Origin: Winogradskyella sp. PG-2 | GTDB taxonomy: Bacteria; Bacteroidota; Bacteroidia; Flavobacteriales; Flavobacteriaceae | Direction: 5' to 3' | Assembly (NCBI RefSeq): GCF_000828715.1 | Contig: NZ_AP014583.1 | Location: 480,501 to 544,500 of the forward strand | DNA length: 64,000 nucleotides | Part shown: positions 1-8,130 of the stretch, one piece after another | How positions within the stretch are numbered: position 1 is the first letter of the stretch | How the letters are laid out: each line of letters opens with the position of its first letter | Notes under the pieces: model-generated | Seen by the model: only the letters and a program-made list of their open reading frames with translations | What the model was told of the DNA's origin: nothing | The model's database searches: none | Made by a program: the position numbers and the translations under genes

Positions 1-300
1 TTCTGGTTCATCTGCAGTGCCAGTTTGAGCACCACCATTTATTGCAATTGTTGTACCTCTAAAAGCAATATCCCAATCTGTAGCACTAGTTGTCTGCATT
101 CCAGTAGAAAAATCAAATCTAGTGAATTCACCACCAATAGGCTGACCTTGGCCTCCAGTTTGTGGTGCGCTTAGGTTTTCTATGGTTACAGATTCCAGAT
201 CGATACGAGATGGACCATTGTCATCATCAGAGCTGCAAGATGCAAACCCTATAAATAAAGCGAGTAATGTGAGTGTTTTAAAAGTGTTCATTGTTTTCAT
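1..300 (-). CDS. HmuY-like heme-binding lipoprotein (3' part outside window)
   Basis: The reading frame opens at the ATG at 300 and runs leftward off the window edge, so only about 100 residues are visible. It starts with a lipoprotein signal (hydrophobic core, then FASCSSDDD, Cys followed by an acidic surface-export-like stretch). The motif TDWDIAFRGTTIAINGG is typical of the HmuY family, whose members are outer-surface heme carriers that pass heme to a TonB-dependent receptor. It lies 18 nt downstream of the receptor gene on the same strand, so the two are probably one operon. A second ATG at 291 is possible but leaves a shorter signal peptide. The family call rests on a short N-terminal part. 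Confidence 0.72.
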   Translation of the reverse strand, partial: MKTMNTFKTLTLLALFIGFASCSSDDDNGPSRIDLESVTIENLSAPQTGGQGQPIGGEFTRFDFSTGMQTTSATDWDIAFRGTTIAINGGAQTGTADEPE

Positions 301-318
301 TTGTATTAAATTATTGTG

Positions 319-2412
319 TTAAAAATTATAATTAAGTCTTGTGAATAATTGAATTCCGTTAAGATTTGGAATATTATTATCGGTATGATTTAAAAAATTT
401 CTGGCACCAACTTGTAAATCAAAATGGTCTTCAAATTGTTTTGTAGCTGCAATATTTACAGTTACAAAACCAGCAACAAAGCTATCATCATAAGTATCTA
501 AAATAGCATTGCCATTAGTATCAAACTGACCATATTTACTTCTGTAAATAGTACGTAAATTGAAATTGGTTTTAATTTTAGGAATCGTATAAAATATTTT
601 AAGATTGGCTGTATGACGCGAGCGGTTTACTAAACCAAAGTAATCAGAACGTTCTACTAAAATGGTTCTTCCTGCATCATCTATAGTAAAAACTTCTTCA
701 TTTTTTATTTTATCGAGCTGTGCTTTATCGTAAGTGTACAATAATTGATAACCACCGCTAATTCTTAAATTTTCATTCCAATTATAGGTAGCATCTAATT
801 CTACACCAGTAAAAAAGACTTCATCAAAATTGCGATAGCTAAATACGTTTTGCCCATTGACTTTACGCGCAATAACCTGTGTATCTATCAGGTTTTTGAA
901 ATCGTTTCTGAAGCCATTTATGCTAACATTCCAATTATCTTTAGTATAGCTCGCACCTAAGTTGATACCAATTGAACTTTCTGCTTTCAACGGATTATTA
1001 AATTGATTAATAGGAACAACAACATCGAGAATTTGCCCAGCAGCTTCTAATTCTTGCAACTTATCTAAAGCAACATTATAACCCAAAACGGTATAGCCAA
1101 CCGCAGAATTGGTGAAATCGAAGAACAGTTGCCTAAAATCTGGTGCTTTAAATCCATAACCAACAGAACTTTTTAGTGCGATGTCATAGGTGATATTATA
1201 TCTTAAAGCCAGTTTTGGACTAAATTGATTACTGTATTCCGAATGATTATCAAAACGACCACCAACTATAACACTCAAGTCTTGTAGAGGTTTTACATCC
1301 CACTGTGCATAGATGTATTGCGAATTGAAATTAACCTGATTATCAAAAAACGAACGGTCCAATTCGTCATATTGGTAGCCTAAACCAGTTGTAATTTCAC
1401 CCGAATTCTTTAAGTTGTAAACAGCTCTAACTTCTGGCCTTATGAGATATTGATTAAAGTTACTATCAAAAAGGACATCACCAGTTACCGGACTTTGAGA
1501 AGATTCGTTCGCTCTATAATTTGTGAAATAGAATTCATATTCAAAACGCAGTTTATCATGCCATTCGTGATTGAGTCGTAAGTGCGAGTTCCATTCTGTT
1601 TCTTCGGAGTCTCCCTCAAAAAGATCATCAGCAGATTCAAAACTATTTTCTTGTGTTTGGGTGTAAAAGCGTGTGGAACTAAATAGTTTTAATTGGTCAT
1701 TAAAATCATAAGTTAATCTGCCGTTTAAAGTGTAATTTTCAAAAGGACTCACTGTTTGTCCTGCAGTTTCTGGTGTTAAATCATAACCTTCGCTAGAAAA
1801 GCGATTTATAAAAATACCATAGCCTAATTTTTCAAATTTCTGATTTATATTAACATTCGCGTCCAATTGGGTGAAAGAACCAGCTCTAAAAGAAACATTA
1901 CCACTAGGTTTGCTAGATTTAGGTTTTTCAGTGATGATATTAACGACGCCACCCATGGCTTCGCTGCCATAAAGTGCACTCGATGGCCCTTTTACCACCT
2001 CGATTTGCTTTATGTTACCGACAGTTAATCTGCTCAAATCAAAATTACCAGCACTTCGTCCTACCAAAGGCACACCATCAATCATAATCATTATATAATC
2101 TGAATTTATCCCTTGTATTTGTAAACCTTCAAAACCACTTTCGTCTGGTATTACAATTAAACCAGTTTGTTCAGCTAAAATTTCATTCATACGAATAGTG
2201 CCTGTCTGTTTTATCTGCTTTTTAGATATTAAAGTCACTGGTAGAGGAAGCGATGATAATTGTCTTGGTGTACGTGTAGCAGTAACAACAACCTCATTTA
2301 ATTCTTCAATTTTAGTAGAGTCTTTTTCAATCTCTTTATTTTCTTGAGCTTGAGAGTTACTCAGAAAAAAAAGTATAAAAAAAAGAAGAATATTATTTTT
2401 ATTTAGACTCAT
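319..2412 (-). CDS. TonB-dependent outer-membrane receptor, HmuR-like heme receptor
   Basis: A 697-residue TonB-dependent receptor with a signal peptide ending near NSQAQ. An N-terminal plug domain follows at about residues 45-165 (LNEVVVTATRTPRQL, IDGVPLVGRSAG, GPSSALYGSEAMGGVVNII), then a 22-strand-type barrel ending in an aromatic residue (LNYNF). GFKAPDFRQLF and NNPLKAESS resemble the FRAP and NPNL boxes of heme/hemoglobin receptors. It would import heme or a heme-protein ligand with TonB energy. The HmuY-like lipoprotein gene follows after 18 nt, and a -7 promoter box lies just upstream. It is divergent from the DUF6607 gene. The receptor class is certain; heme as substrate is inferred from the boxes and the neighbour. 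Confidence 0.85.
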   Translation of the reverse strand: MSLNKNNILLFFILFFLSNSQAQENKEIEKDSTKIEELNEVVVTATRTPRQLSSLPLPVTLISKKQIKQTGTIRMNEILAEQTGLIVIPDESGFEGLQIQGINSDYIMIMIDGVPLVGRSAGNFDLSRLTVGNIKQIEVVKGPSSALYGSEAMGGVVNIITEKPKSSKPSGNVSFRAGSFTQLDANVNINQKFEKLGYGIFINRFSSEGYDLTPETAGQTVSPFENYTLNGRLTYDFNDQLKLFSSTRFYTQTQENSFESADDLFEGDSEETEWNSHLRLNHEWHDKLRFEYEFYFTNYRANESSQSPVTGDVLFDSNFNQYLIRPEVRAVYNLKNSGEITTGLGYQYDELDRSFFDNQVNFNSQYIYAQWDVKPLQDLSVIVGGRFDNHSEYSNQFSPKLALRYNITYDIALKSSVGYGFKAPDFRQLFFDFTNSAVGYTVLGYNVALDKLQELEAAGQILDVVVPINQFNNPLKAESSIGINLGASYTKDNWNVSINGFRNDFKNLIDTQVIARKVNGQNVFSYRNFDEVFFTGVELDATYNWNENLRISGGYQLLYTYDKAQLDKIKNEEVFTIDDAGRTILVERSDYFGLVNRSRHTANLKIFYTIPKIKTNFNLRTIYRSKYGQFDTNGNAILDTYDDSFVAGFVTVNIAATKQFEDHFDLQVGARNFLNHTDNNIPNLNGIQLFTRLNYNF

Positions 2413-2429
2413 TCTATTTAAATTTGTCG

Positions 2430-2437
2430 CAAATATA
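2430..2437 (-). promoter_or_regulatory. -7 promoter box of the heme receptor operon
   Basis: The minus strand reads TATATTTG, an exact match to the Bacteroidota -7 consensus TAnnTTTG. Transcription would start about 12 nt before the ATG at 2412. No clear -33 TTG was seen at the usual spacing. Confidence 0.6.
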
Positions 2438-2442
2438 AAAGT

Positions 2443-2468
2443 TATTTTAATTCATTCTAAATAAGAAT
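2443..2468. promoter_or_regulatory. Candidate operator between divergent heme-locus genes
   Basis: An imperfect 21-bp palindrome (arms TATTTTAATT and ATTCTAAATA around a central C) at 2443-2463 overlaps a second inverted repeat, ATTCT-5-AGAAT, at 2454-2468. It sits just upstream of the -7 box at 2430-2437, where a repressor would cover the -33 region, and also upstream of the rightward DUF6607 gene. An iron-responsive Fur/DtxR-type operator fits the context, but the sequence does not show which protein binds. Confidence 0.3.
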
Positions 2469-2516
2469 AGAGAATTTTTTAATTAAATTTTTAATCAACA
2501 ATAAAATAAAAATGCC

Positions 2517-3422
2517 ATGAGTAAAAAATTAGCAATTTTAACCAGTTTAGTAATAGCATTTTCATTATATGCAAATGCTCAAAAAAAGAAAAAACAAGAT
2601 AAAGAGGCTATTAAAGAAATGTGTGGTTGCTTTGAGGTGACCTTTAATTTTGCAGAAACCTTTCAGTACAGTGAAGATTCATTGTATAAACCATCTAAGT
2701 CAAAAGTGTCTAAAGCTTTAGAGTGGGCACAATTAGTAAAGGATGATAAAAATAAAGTATCTATTCAACATTTATTACAAGTAGGTCGACCAGATAAACC
2801 AATGATTGTAAAGCATTGGCGACAAGATTGGTTATATGAGAATACAGTACTATATGAATACAATGGTGATAATAATTGGACGTTTGTTAACAAATCGAAA
2901 GATGAAGTCGAAGGACAATGGACGCAAAAAGTATTTCAGGTAGACGATAGTCCACGTTACGAAGGATCAGGAACTTGGGTACATGTTGATGGTAAAAGTT
3001 ATTGGGAAAATACAACAACAGCACCATTACCAAGACGCGAATATACAAAGCGAAGCGATTACAATATTACTAAAAGAGGTAATCGACAAGAGATTACAAA
3101 CTTTGGTTGGGTACATGACCAAGACAATGCTAAAGTTATAAGAGAAAGCGGTAAAGACGATGTAATCCTAGCTGAGGAAAAAGGTTACAATACCTATAAA
3201 AAAGTAGATGATAGTCGTTGCCAAGCAGCACAAGATTGGTGGACAGAGCACCAAGCTAAATGGACATTGGTAAGAACAAAATGGGAAGTGGTTTATGGTC
3301 GTAACGCAGATTTAACGCTTAAAACTAAAGTCGATAATAAAGCATTATACAAGCATCTTTTTGATGATGAAGTGACTTCAAAGGAAGATATAGAACAAGT
3401 GATTGAATCTTTTGTAAAGTAA
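2517..3422 (+). CDS. DUF6607-family secreted protein
   Basis: A 301-residue protein with a cleavable signal peptide (ends near LYANAQ) followed by a Lys-rich stretch. The mature part is rich in Trp and Tyr and begins with MCGCFEVTFNFAETF, features I associate with the Bacteroidota DUF6607 family. No catalytic motif is evident. It starts the rightward run of heme-locus genes, divergent from the receptor, and is followed after 6 nt by the ankyrin gene. Its role is unknown; an envelope accessory role in heme or iron use is inferred only from position. The start at 2517 is supported by the signal peptide. Confidence 0.72.
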   Translation: MSKKLAILTSLVIAFSLYANAQKKKKQDKEAIKEMCGCFEVTFNFAETFQYSEDSLYKPSKSKVSKALEWAQLVKDDKNKVSIQHLLQVGRPDKPMIVKHWRQDWLYENTVLYEYNGDNNWTFVNKSKDEVEGQWTQKVFQVDDSPRYEGSGTWVHVDGKSYWENTTTAPLPRREYTKRSDYNITKRGNRQEITNFGWVHDQDNAKVIRESGKDDVILAEEKGYNTYKKVDDSRCQAAQDWWTEHQAKWTLVRTKWEVVYGRNADLTLKTKVDNKALYKHLFDDEVTSKEDIEQVIESFVK

Positions 3423-3428
3423 ACCATT

Positions 3429-4913
3429 ATGACATTGAGAAATTATATAACCCTTATGATACTTTGTGTGTCATTTTCATCCCTTTTTGCCCAAGAATCT
3501 AATATTTTTTTGAGTCGTGACTATTGGAAATCAAATCCATCAATAGCAGATATTGATAAAAAGATGGCCAGTGGCCATTATATCTCAGCACTTAATAACA
3601 ATGCTTTTGATGCCGTTTCTTATGCGCTGATAGAAAAGGTTGATAACAGTACAATTAAACATCTTTTATCAAAAGAAGGTAACGGAGTCAATAAACTCAC
3701 ACACGACGGGAGAACTTATATTTTCTGGGCAGCTTACAAGAATAATTTAGAGATAATGACTTATTTGGTCAACCAAGGTGCCAAAACTGATATTATAGAT
3801 AGTCATGGGTATTCGGTTTTAAATTTTGCGGCATCCACTGGGCAAATCAATACAAAGCTTTATGACTTTTTAATATCTCACGGAGCGAATCCTACAATTG
3901 AAAAAAACCATAGTGGGGCCAACGCCCTATTATTAGTAGCCCCTTTTCTAAAGGATGAGTCATTAATAAAGTATTTCGTTTCTAACAAGGTAGATATAAA
4001 AAGTACAGATAATAAAGGGAATGGAATTTTTGATTATGCTGCAAAAGGCGGTAATAAGATGGTATTACAAATGCTTATTGACAAGGGTATAAATTCTGCA
4101 TCTGGTAATGCTATGGTTATGGCAAGTCAAGGTACTAGAGGAAAAAAGAACACATTAGAGGTGTATAAATTTTTAGAATCAAAAGGACTTAAGGTTAATG
4201 CAATTGGTGATAATGGTAGAAATCCGCTACATGCAATTGCATATAACTCAGAAGATTTAGAAACCTACAAGTATTTTATAAAAAACGGTGTTGATATTAA
4301 TCAACAAGACCAAGTTGGTGACTCACCTTTTATGAATGCTGCTAATAGCAACACTTTAGAGGTAGTTAAATTTCTTTCGTCCTATGTAAAAGATATTAAT
4401 GCTAAAGACGAAAACGGACGCTCTGCATTAGCTATGGCGATAAATATAAATGATGTTGAAGTTGCTGAATTTTTAATTGAAAATGATGCTGATATTAGCA
4501 CAATGGATACAGAAGGCAATTCCTTAGCTTATTATTTGCTAAATACATTTAGAACTAACAAGCCAGAAGTATTTAATGCTAAACTTAATTTGCTAAAAGA
4601 AGTAGGTTTAGATTTATCTAAAACACAAGGCAAAGGAAAAACACTATATCACATCGCAGTAGAAAAGAATAATCTAGAGTTATTAAAGCGTATAAATGAT
4701 TTTAAAATTGATGTCAATGCTAAAAATGATGATGGCTTAACGCCATTACATCTGGCAGCTATGAAGGCAAATAATCAAGATATACTAAGATATTTAATAA
4801 CTATTGGTGCTGATAAAACGGTTAAAACAGATTTTGAAGAAACTGTTTACGACTTGGCCAAAGAAAATGAATTGCTTCTAAAAAACGATATTAACATCAG
4901 TTTTTTAAAATAA
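3429..4913 (+). CDS. Secreted ankyrin-repeat protein
   Basis: A 494-residue protein with an N-terminal signal peptide (LCVSFSSLFAQ) followed by ankyrin repeats of about 33 residues across nearly the whole mature chain. Recognisable units include DGRTYIFWAAYKNNLEIMTYL, DENGRSALAMAININDVEVAE and DDGLTPLHLAAMKANNQDILR, given here only as examples of the repeat. Ankyrin repeats are protein-binding scaffolds; an exported one probably acts in the periplasm. It lies 6 nt after the DUF6607 gene and before the DUF2271/PepSY pair, so it probably belongs to the same transcription unit. The partner is unknown. Confidence 0.85.
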   Translation: MTLRNYITLMILCVSFSSLFAQESNIFLSRDYWKSNPSIADIDKKMASGHYISALNNNAFDAVSYALIEKVDNSTIKHLLSKEGNGVNKLTHDGRTYIFWAAYKNNLEIMTYLVNQGAKTDIIDSHGYSVLNFAASTGQINTKLYDFLISHGANPTIEKNHSGANALLLVAPFLKDESLIKYFVSNKVDIKSTDNKGNGIFDYAAKGGNKMVLQMLIDKGINSASGNAMVMASQGTRGKKNTLEVYKFLESKGLKVNAIGDNGRNPLHAIAYNSEDLETYKYFIKNGVDINQQDQVGDSPFMNAANSNTLEVVKFLSSYVKDINAKDENGRSALAMAININDVEVAEFLIENDADISTMDTEGNSLAYYLLNTFRTNKPEVFNAKLNLLKEVGLDLSKTQGKGKTLYHIAVEKNNLELLKRINDFKIDVNAKNDDGLTPLHLAAMKANNQDILRYLITIGADKTVKTDFEETVYDLAKENELLLKNDINISFLK

Positions 4914-4927
4914 TAATCTACCACAAG

Positions 4928-4956
4928 TTCCCTTCTTGGGAAGGGTTAGGGATGGG
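4928..4956 (+). other. G-quadruplex-like tract and overlapping hairpin
   Basis: In the 63-nt gap between the ankyrin and DUF2271 genes, four GGG tracts lie at 4938-4940, 4943-4945, 4949-4951 and 4954-4956 with loops AA, TTA and AT. This matches the intramolecular G4 pattern on the coding strand. The first tract can instead pair in a hairpin TTCCC (4928-4932) with GGGAA (4938-4942). Such a G-rich patch is striking in this AT-rich DNA. It may be a member of an interspersed repeat family, an mRNA structure tuning downstream expression, or a weak terminator. Confidence 0.6.
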
Positions 4957-4976
4957 TTAAAAGAAAAAAATAAACA

Positions 4977-5471
4977 ATGAAAAAAATAAATATACTCAAA
5001 ATAGCACCTTTACTAGTCTTAACTGTTTTTCTATTATTTGGGTTTACTGTGAAACAACCAACTTCGACATATAAATGTATGATTCAGATGACCAATTATA
5101 CAGGTGAAGGTGCTTATATTGTTGTATCGCTTCTAAATCCTGAAGGCGAATATGAAAAAACTTTATGCGTACAAGGAGATGATGATGAGTGGTATTTTGA
5201 TATTACAGAGTGGTGGAAATTCCAAGGAAAAAAGCGCGCAGATATCGATGCGATTACAGGTGCGACTATAAGTGGAGGTGAACGTGCTATTTCTGTAATA
5301 GAAATTGAGGATACATATATAGATAAAGGCTACAAAATTAGATTTGAAACTGCCGTAGAAGACCAAGAATACCATGTAGATGATGTACAGTTTGAATTGA
5401 CTTCAGAAACTCTGAAATCTAAAGTTGAAGGCAAAGGTTTTATTAGATATATCCGATTAATGCCACAATAA
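4977..5471 (+). CDS. DUF2271 periplasmic protein with flavinylation-like motif
   Basis: A 164-residue protein with an N-terminal hydrophobic signal/anchor (residues about 8-24) and a DUF2271-type domain. Residues 91-97 (nt 5247-5267) read DAITGAT, matching the Dxx(S/T)GA(T/S) motif at which ApbE-type transferases attach FMN through the final Thr (Thr97 here). The gene ends 13 nt before the PepSY-flavodoxin-reductase gene, a likely electron donor. Prediction: a periplasmic flavoprotein relaying electrons from the membrane reductase. No apbE gene is in the window. The family call is good; covalent FMN is inferred from the motif and neighbour. Confidence 0.72.
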   Translation: MKKINILKIAPLLVLTVFLLFGFTVKQPTSTYKCMIQMTNYTGEGAYIVVSLLNPEGEYEKTLCVQGDDDEWYFDITEWWKFQGKKRADIDAITGATISGGERAISVIEIEDTYIDKGYKIRFETAVEDQEYHVDDVQFELTSETLKSKVEGKGFIRYIRLMPQ

Positions 5472-5484
5472 ATAGTAGTTAAGT

Positions 5485-7683
5485 ATGACGATTTCTATAT
5501 GGAGATACATTCATTTAGCTTTGGCTCTTGTCTCAGCAATATTCATTTTTTTAGCGACCATAACTGGTATTATTCTAGCGTTTGAGCCGATTTCAAATCA
5601 GTTACAACCATTTTCAGCAAACAACGATAGTGCTTTGTCTCTATCAGTAACGCTAGAGACTTTACAAAATGAATACGATGAGATTGTAACGCTCACCAAA
5701 GATGACAATGCGTTTTTAATTGCTTCGGTCATTACAAAACAAGGGAAAAGTGATACGTTTTACATCAACCCTTTTACAGGAGAAAAATTAGGTAACCTTA
5801 TAAAAAAGGCACCAATTTTTGAATTTGCTACAAATCTGCACCGTTCTTTATTTTTAAAATCTACTGGTCGTTTTTTAGTAGGTTTATTTTCATTCTTTTT
5901 GTTGTTGATTTCAATAACAGGACTTAAATTAATCTTGAAACGCCAAGGCGGTTTTAGACGTTTCTTTTCTAAAGTTGTTAAAGAAAATTTCAACCAGTAT
6001 TACCATGTAGTTATTGGGAGATATGCTCTAATTCCGATTATAATAATTACGTTGACTGGTGTTTTTCTATCACTCGAAAAGTTTGACGTTTTACCTTCAA
6101 GTCAAATTAAACATAATACTGTTGCGGCTAATTCAAATACGGCAAAAATTAGTATTCAGGACTTTGAATTATTTAAAGTAACCACTTTAAACGAATTTAA
6201 ATCTATTGAATTCCCATTCTCCGATGAGGAGGAAGATTATTTTATTCTAAAGCTTAATGACCAAGAACTATATGTGAATCAATACTCTGGCGATATTATT
6301 AGCAAAGCAGAAATGCCCTTATTAAAAGTACTATCAAATTGGAGTATGGTTTTACATACAGGGCAGGGTACTATCATTTGGTCTGTAGTTTTATTGCTCA
6401 CGTGTTTTGCGATTTTGTTTTTTATGTATTCTGGTTTTGCAATGAGCTTAAAACGTAAAAATGAAACGTCTAAAATCAACAATATTTTTAATAAAGATGA
6501 AGCCGAATATATAGTTTTAGTAGGCTCAGAAACAGGAAGTACCTTAGGTTTAGCAAAACAGTTTTTTGAAGCTCTAATAGCGGATGGGCAATTTGTTTTT
6601 ATCGATGAACTCAATAGTTATACAACATACAAAAAAGCAAAATGGTTAGTGATTTTTACAGCAACCTACGGCGAAGGTGACGCACCTGCAAATGCTAAAA
6701 ATTTTGAAAAGCTATTACAAACTGTTAGCCAACAGCAAACGATTAGCTATTCAGTGGTTGGTTTTGGATCATTAATGTATCCAGAGTTTTGTAAATATGC
6801 GATTGTAGTAGATTCATTATTGCAAAAACACCCTAATTTTATTCCGAACCTTCCACTATTCAAAATTAATAATCAGTCGTTTAAAGCTCTGAAAACATGG
6901 ATTTTACAATGGAATGGATCAACACGGCGAAACATAAAAGTTAAAGCCATTCCAACTAAAGCTAATAAAAAGCAACAGATAGATTTTGAAGTCATAAAAA
7001 AATCAGCATTAAATATAGATGATACATTTTTGCTACAATTACGACCTAAGTTCATAAAAAAATTTCAATCAGGTGATTTGTTAGGATTTTATCCAGAAGA
7101 TGATGGTATAGAACGTTTGTACTCTATAGGAAGAGTAAGTGATATTATGGTGTTAAGTATTAAGAAGCACGAGTTCGGGATTTGTTCAAATCAACTCCAT
7201 AATTTAAAACCAAATATGATGACCAAAGCTAAAATAAAACGAAACTTAGATTTTCATTTTCCTACCTACGCCAAAGAAGTAGTAATGATTGCTAACGGAA
7301 CGGGTATAGCACCATTTTTAGGTATGATTAACCAAAATAACACTGATATAAAAACACATTTGTTTTGGGGAGGACGCACACAGGATTCACTAAAAATTTA
7401 TTCAGAATTTATAGATACAGCATTTAAAGATAAAACCCTATCAAGTTTTCATATCGCCTATTCTCAAGAACAAGAAGAGAGAGTTTATGTACAAAACCTC
7501 ATTGAAGAAAAAGCTGACTTTTTTGCACAAGTTCTAAAAAACGAAGGTGTGATTATGATTTGTGGCGCCATAGCGATGCAAAATAGAGTATTAGAAGTTT
7601 TAAATTCGATAACACTAGAAAAATTAAAGCAACCATTGAGTGTTTTTGAAAACAACGAACAACTAAAGATGGATTGCTATTAA
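5485..7683 (+). CDS. PepSY membrane-flavodoxin-FNR fusion reductase
   Basis: A 732-residue fusion. The N-terminal third is a PepSY-associated membrane region: a TM segment at about residues 10-32, others near 130-150 and 178-198, and one near 300-322. A flavodoxin-like FMN domain follows (YIVLVGSETGSTLGLAKQFF from about residue 342). Last comes a CysJ-like FAD/NAD(P)H module (RLYSIGR near 543, ANGTGIAPF near 600, ending in aromatic Tyr). This architecture suggests electron flow from cytoplasmic NAD(P)H via FAD and FMN across the membrane. With the DUF2271 protein 13 nt upstream and heme uptake genes nearby, reduction of periplasmic iron or heme is a reasonable role. Substrate and direction are inferred. 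Confidence 0.85.
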   Translation: MTISIWRYIHLALALVSAIFIFLATITGIILAFEPISNQLQPFSANNDSALSLSVTLETLQNEYDEIVTLTKDDNAFLIASVITKQGKSDTFYINPFTGEKLGNLIKKAPIFEFATNLHRSLFLKSTGRFLVGLFSFFLLLISITGLKLILKRQGGFRRFFSKVVKENFNQYYHVVIGRYALIPIIIITLTGVFLSLEKFDVLPSSQIKHNTVAANSNTAKISIQDFELFKVTTLNEFKSIEFPFSDEEEDYFILKLNDQELYVNQYSGDIISKAEMPLLKVLSNWSMVLHTGQGTIIWSVVLLLTCFAILFFMYSGFAMSLKRKNETSKINNIFNKDEAEYIVLVGSETGSTLGLAKQFFEALIADGQFVFIDELNSYTTYKKAKWLVIFTATYGEGDAPANAKNFEKLLQTVSQQQTISYSVVGFGSLMYPEFCKYAIVVDSLLQKHPNFIPNLPLFKINNQSFKALKTWILQWNGSTRRNIKVKAIPTKANKKQQIDFEVIKKSALNIDDTFLLQLRPKFIKKFQSGDLLGFYPEDDGIERLYSIGRVSDIMVLSIKKHEFGICSNQLHNLKPNMMTKAKIKRNLDFHFPTYAKEVVMIANGTGIAPFLGMINQNNTDIKTHLFWGGRTQDSLKIYSEFIDTAFKDKTLSSFHIAYSQEQEERVYVQNLIEEKADFFAQVLKNEGVIMICGAIAMQNRVLEVLNSITLEKLKQPLSVFENNEQLKMDCY

Positions 7684-7695
7684 ACTATAAAAATT

Positions 7696-8058
7696 ATGGG
7701 GAATAAAGTCATTTTGCTAGCGCGTGTTAAAAGTGGTGAATTACACTTTTGCCAAGATTGTAAAGCGTTTCATCTTATTTTTAATAATTTATTTTTTGCT
7801 TTTACACCGAAAGAATTAGATGAACTTAGGTCTTATGTAAACGGCTTAGAAGTTGATTATTGGGAACATAAATATGGGTGCACTAATCTAGTTCGTAAAA
7901 TACCCATACCTACGTCTCAAGAAAATCTGGCTTTAATGTTTAATAGGCAGGAGGTTAGTGAACTCAAAACTTTATTAGCTTTTGATAAAAATAGTAAAAT
8001 GAAGGTTTCTGAGCTTTTAAATATTTGTGATATTGATTATAACTTTATCTTAAATTGA
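7696..8058 (+). CDS. Small DUF6686-like protein
   Basis: A 120-residue protein without a signal peptide, 12 nt after the reductase gene. It has a CxxC pair near the N-terminus (FCQDCKAFHL), one further Cys near KYGCTNL, and a conserved-looking PKELDELRSYV segment. It resembles the small Bacteroidota DUF6686 family often found beside heme/iron genes. The CxxC could bind metal or be redox-active, but no function is known to me. Position makes it the last gene of the rightward heme-locus unit, before a bidirectional terminator. Confidence 0.65.
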   Translation: MGNKVILLARVKSGELHFCQDCKAFHLIFNNLFFAFTPKELDELRSYVNGLEVDYWEHKYGCTNLVRKIPIPTSQENLALMFNRQEVSELKTLLAFDKNSKMKVSELLNICDIDYNFILN

Positions 8059-8074
8059 ATTAGCGATTTAAGTA

Positions 8075-8105
8075 AAAAAGCATAAGAGTAAATCTTGTGC
8101 TTTTT
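8075..8105. terminator. Bidirectional terminator
   Basis: Arms 8075-8086 and 8094-8105 (aaaaagcataag / cttgtgcttttt) form a 12-bp stem with one G-T pair and a 7-nt loop, with A/T runs on both sides. It serves the rightward heme-locus unit and the leftward DUF6588 pseudogene. Confidence 0.7.
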
Positions 8106-8130
8106 ATTTATAATAAAATCAGAAAATTAA

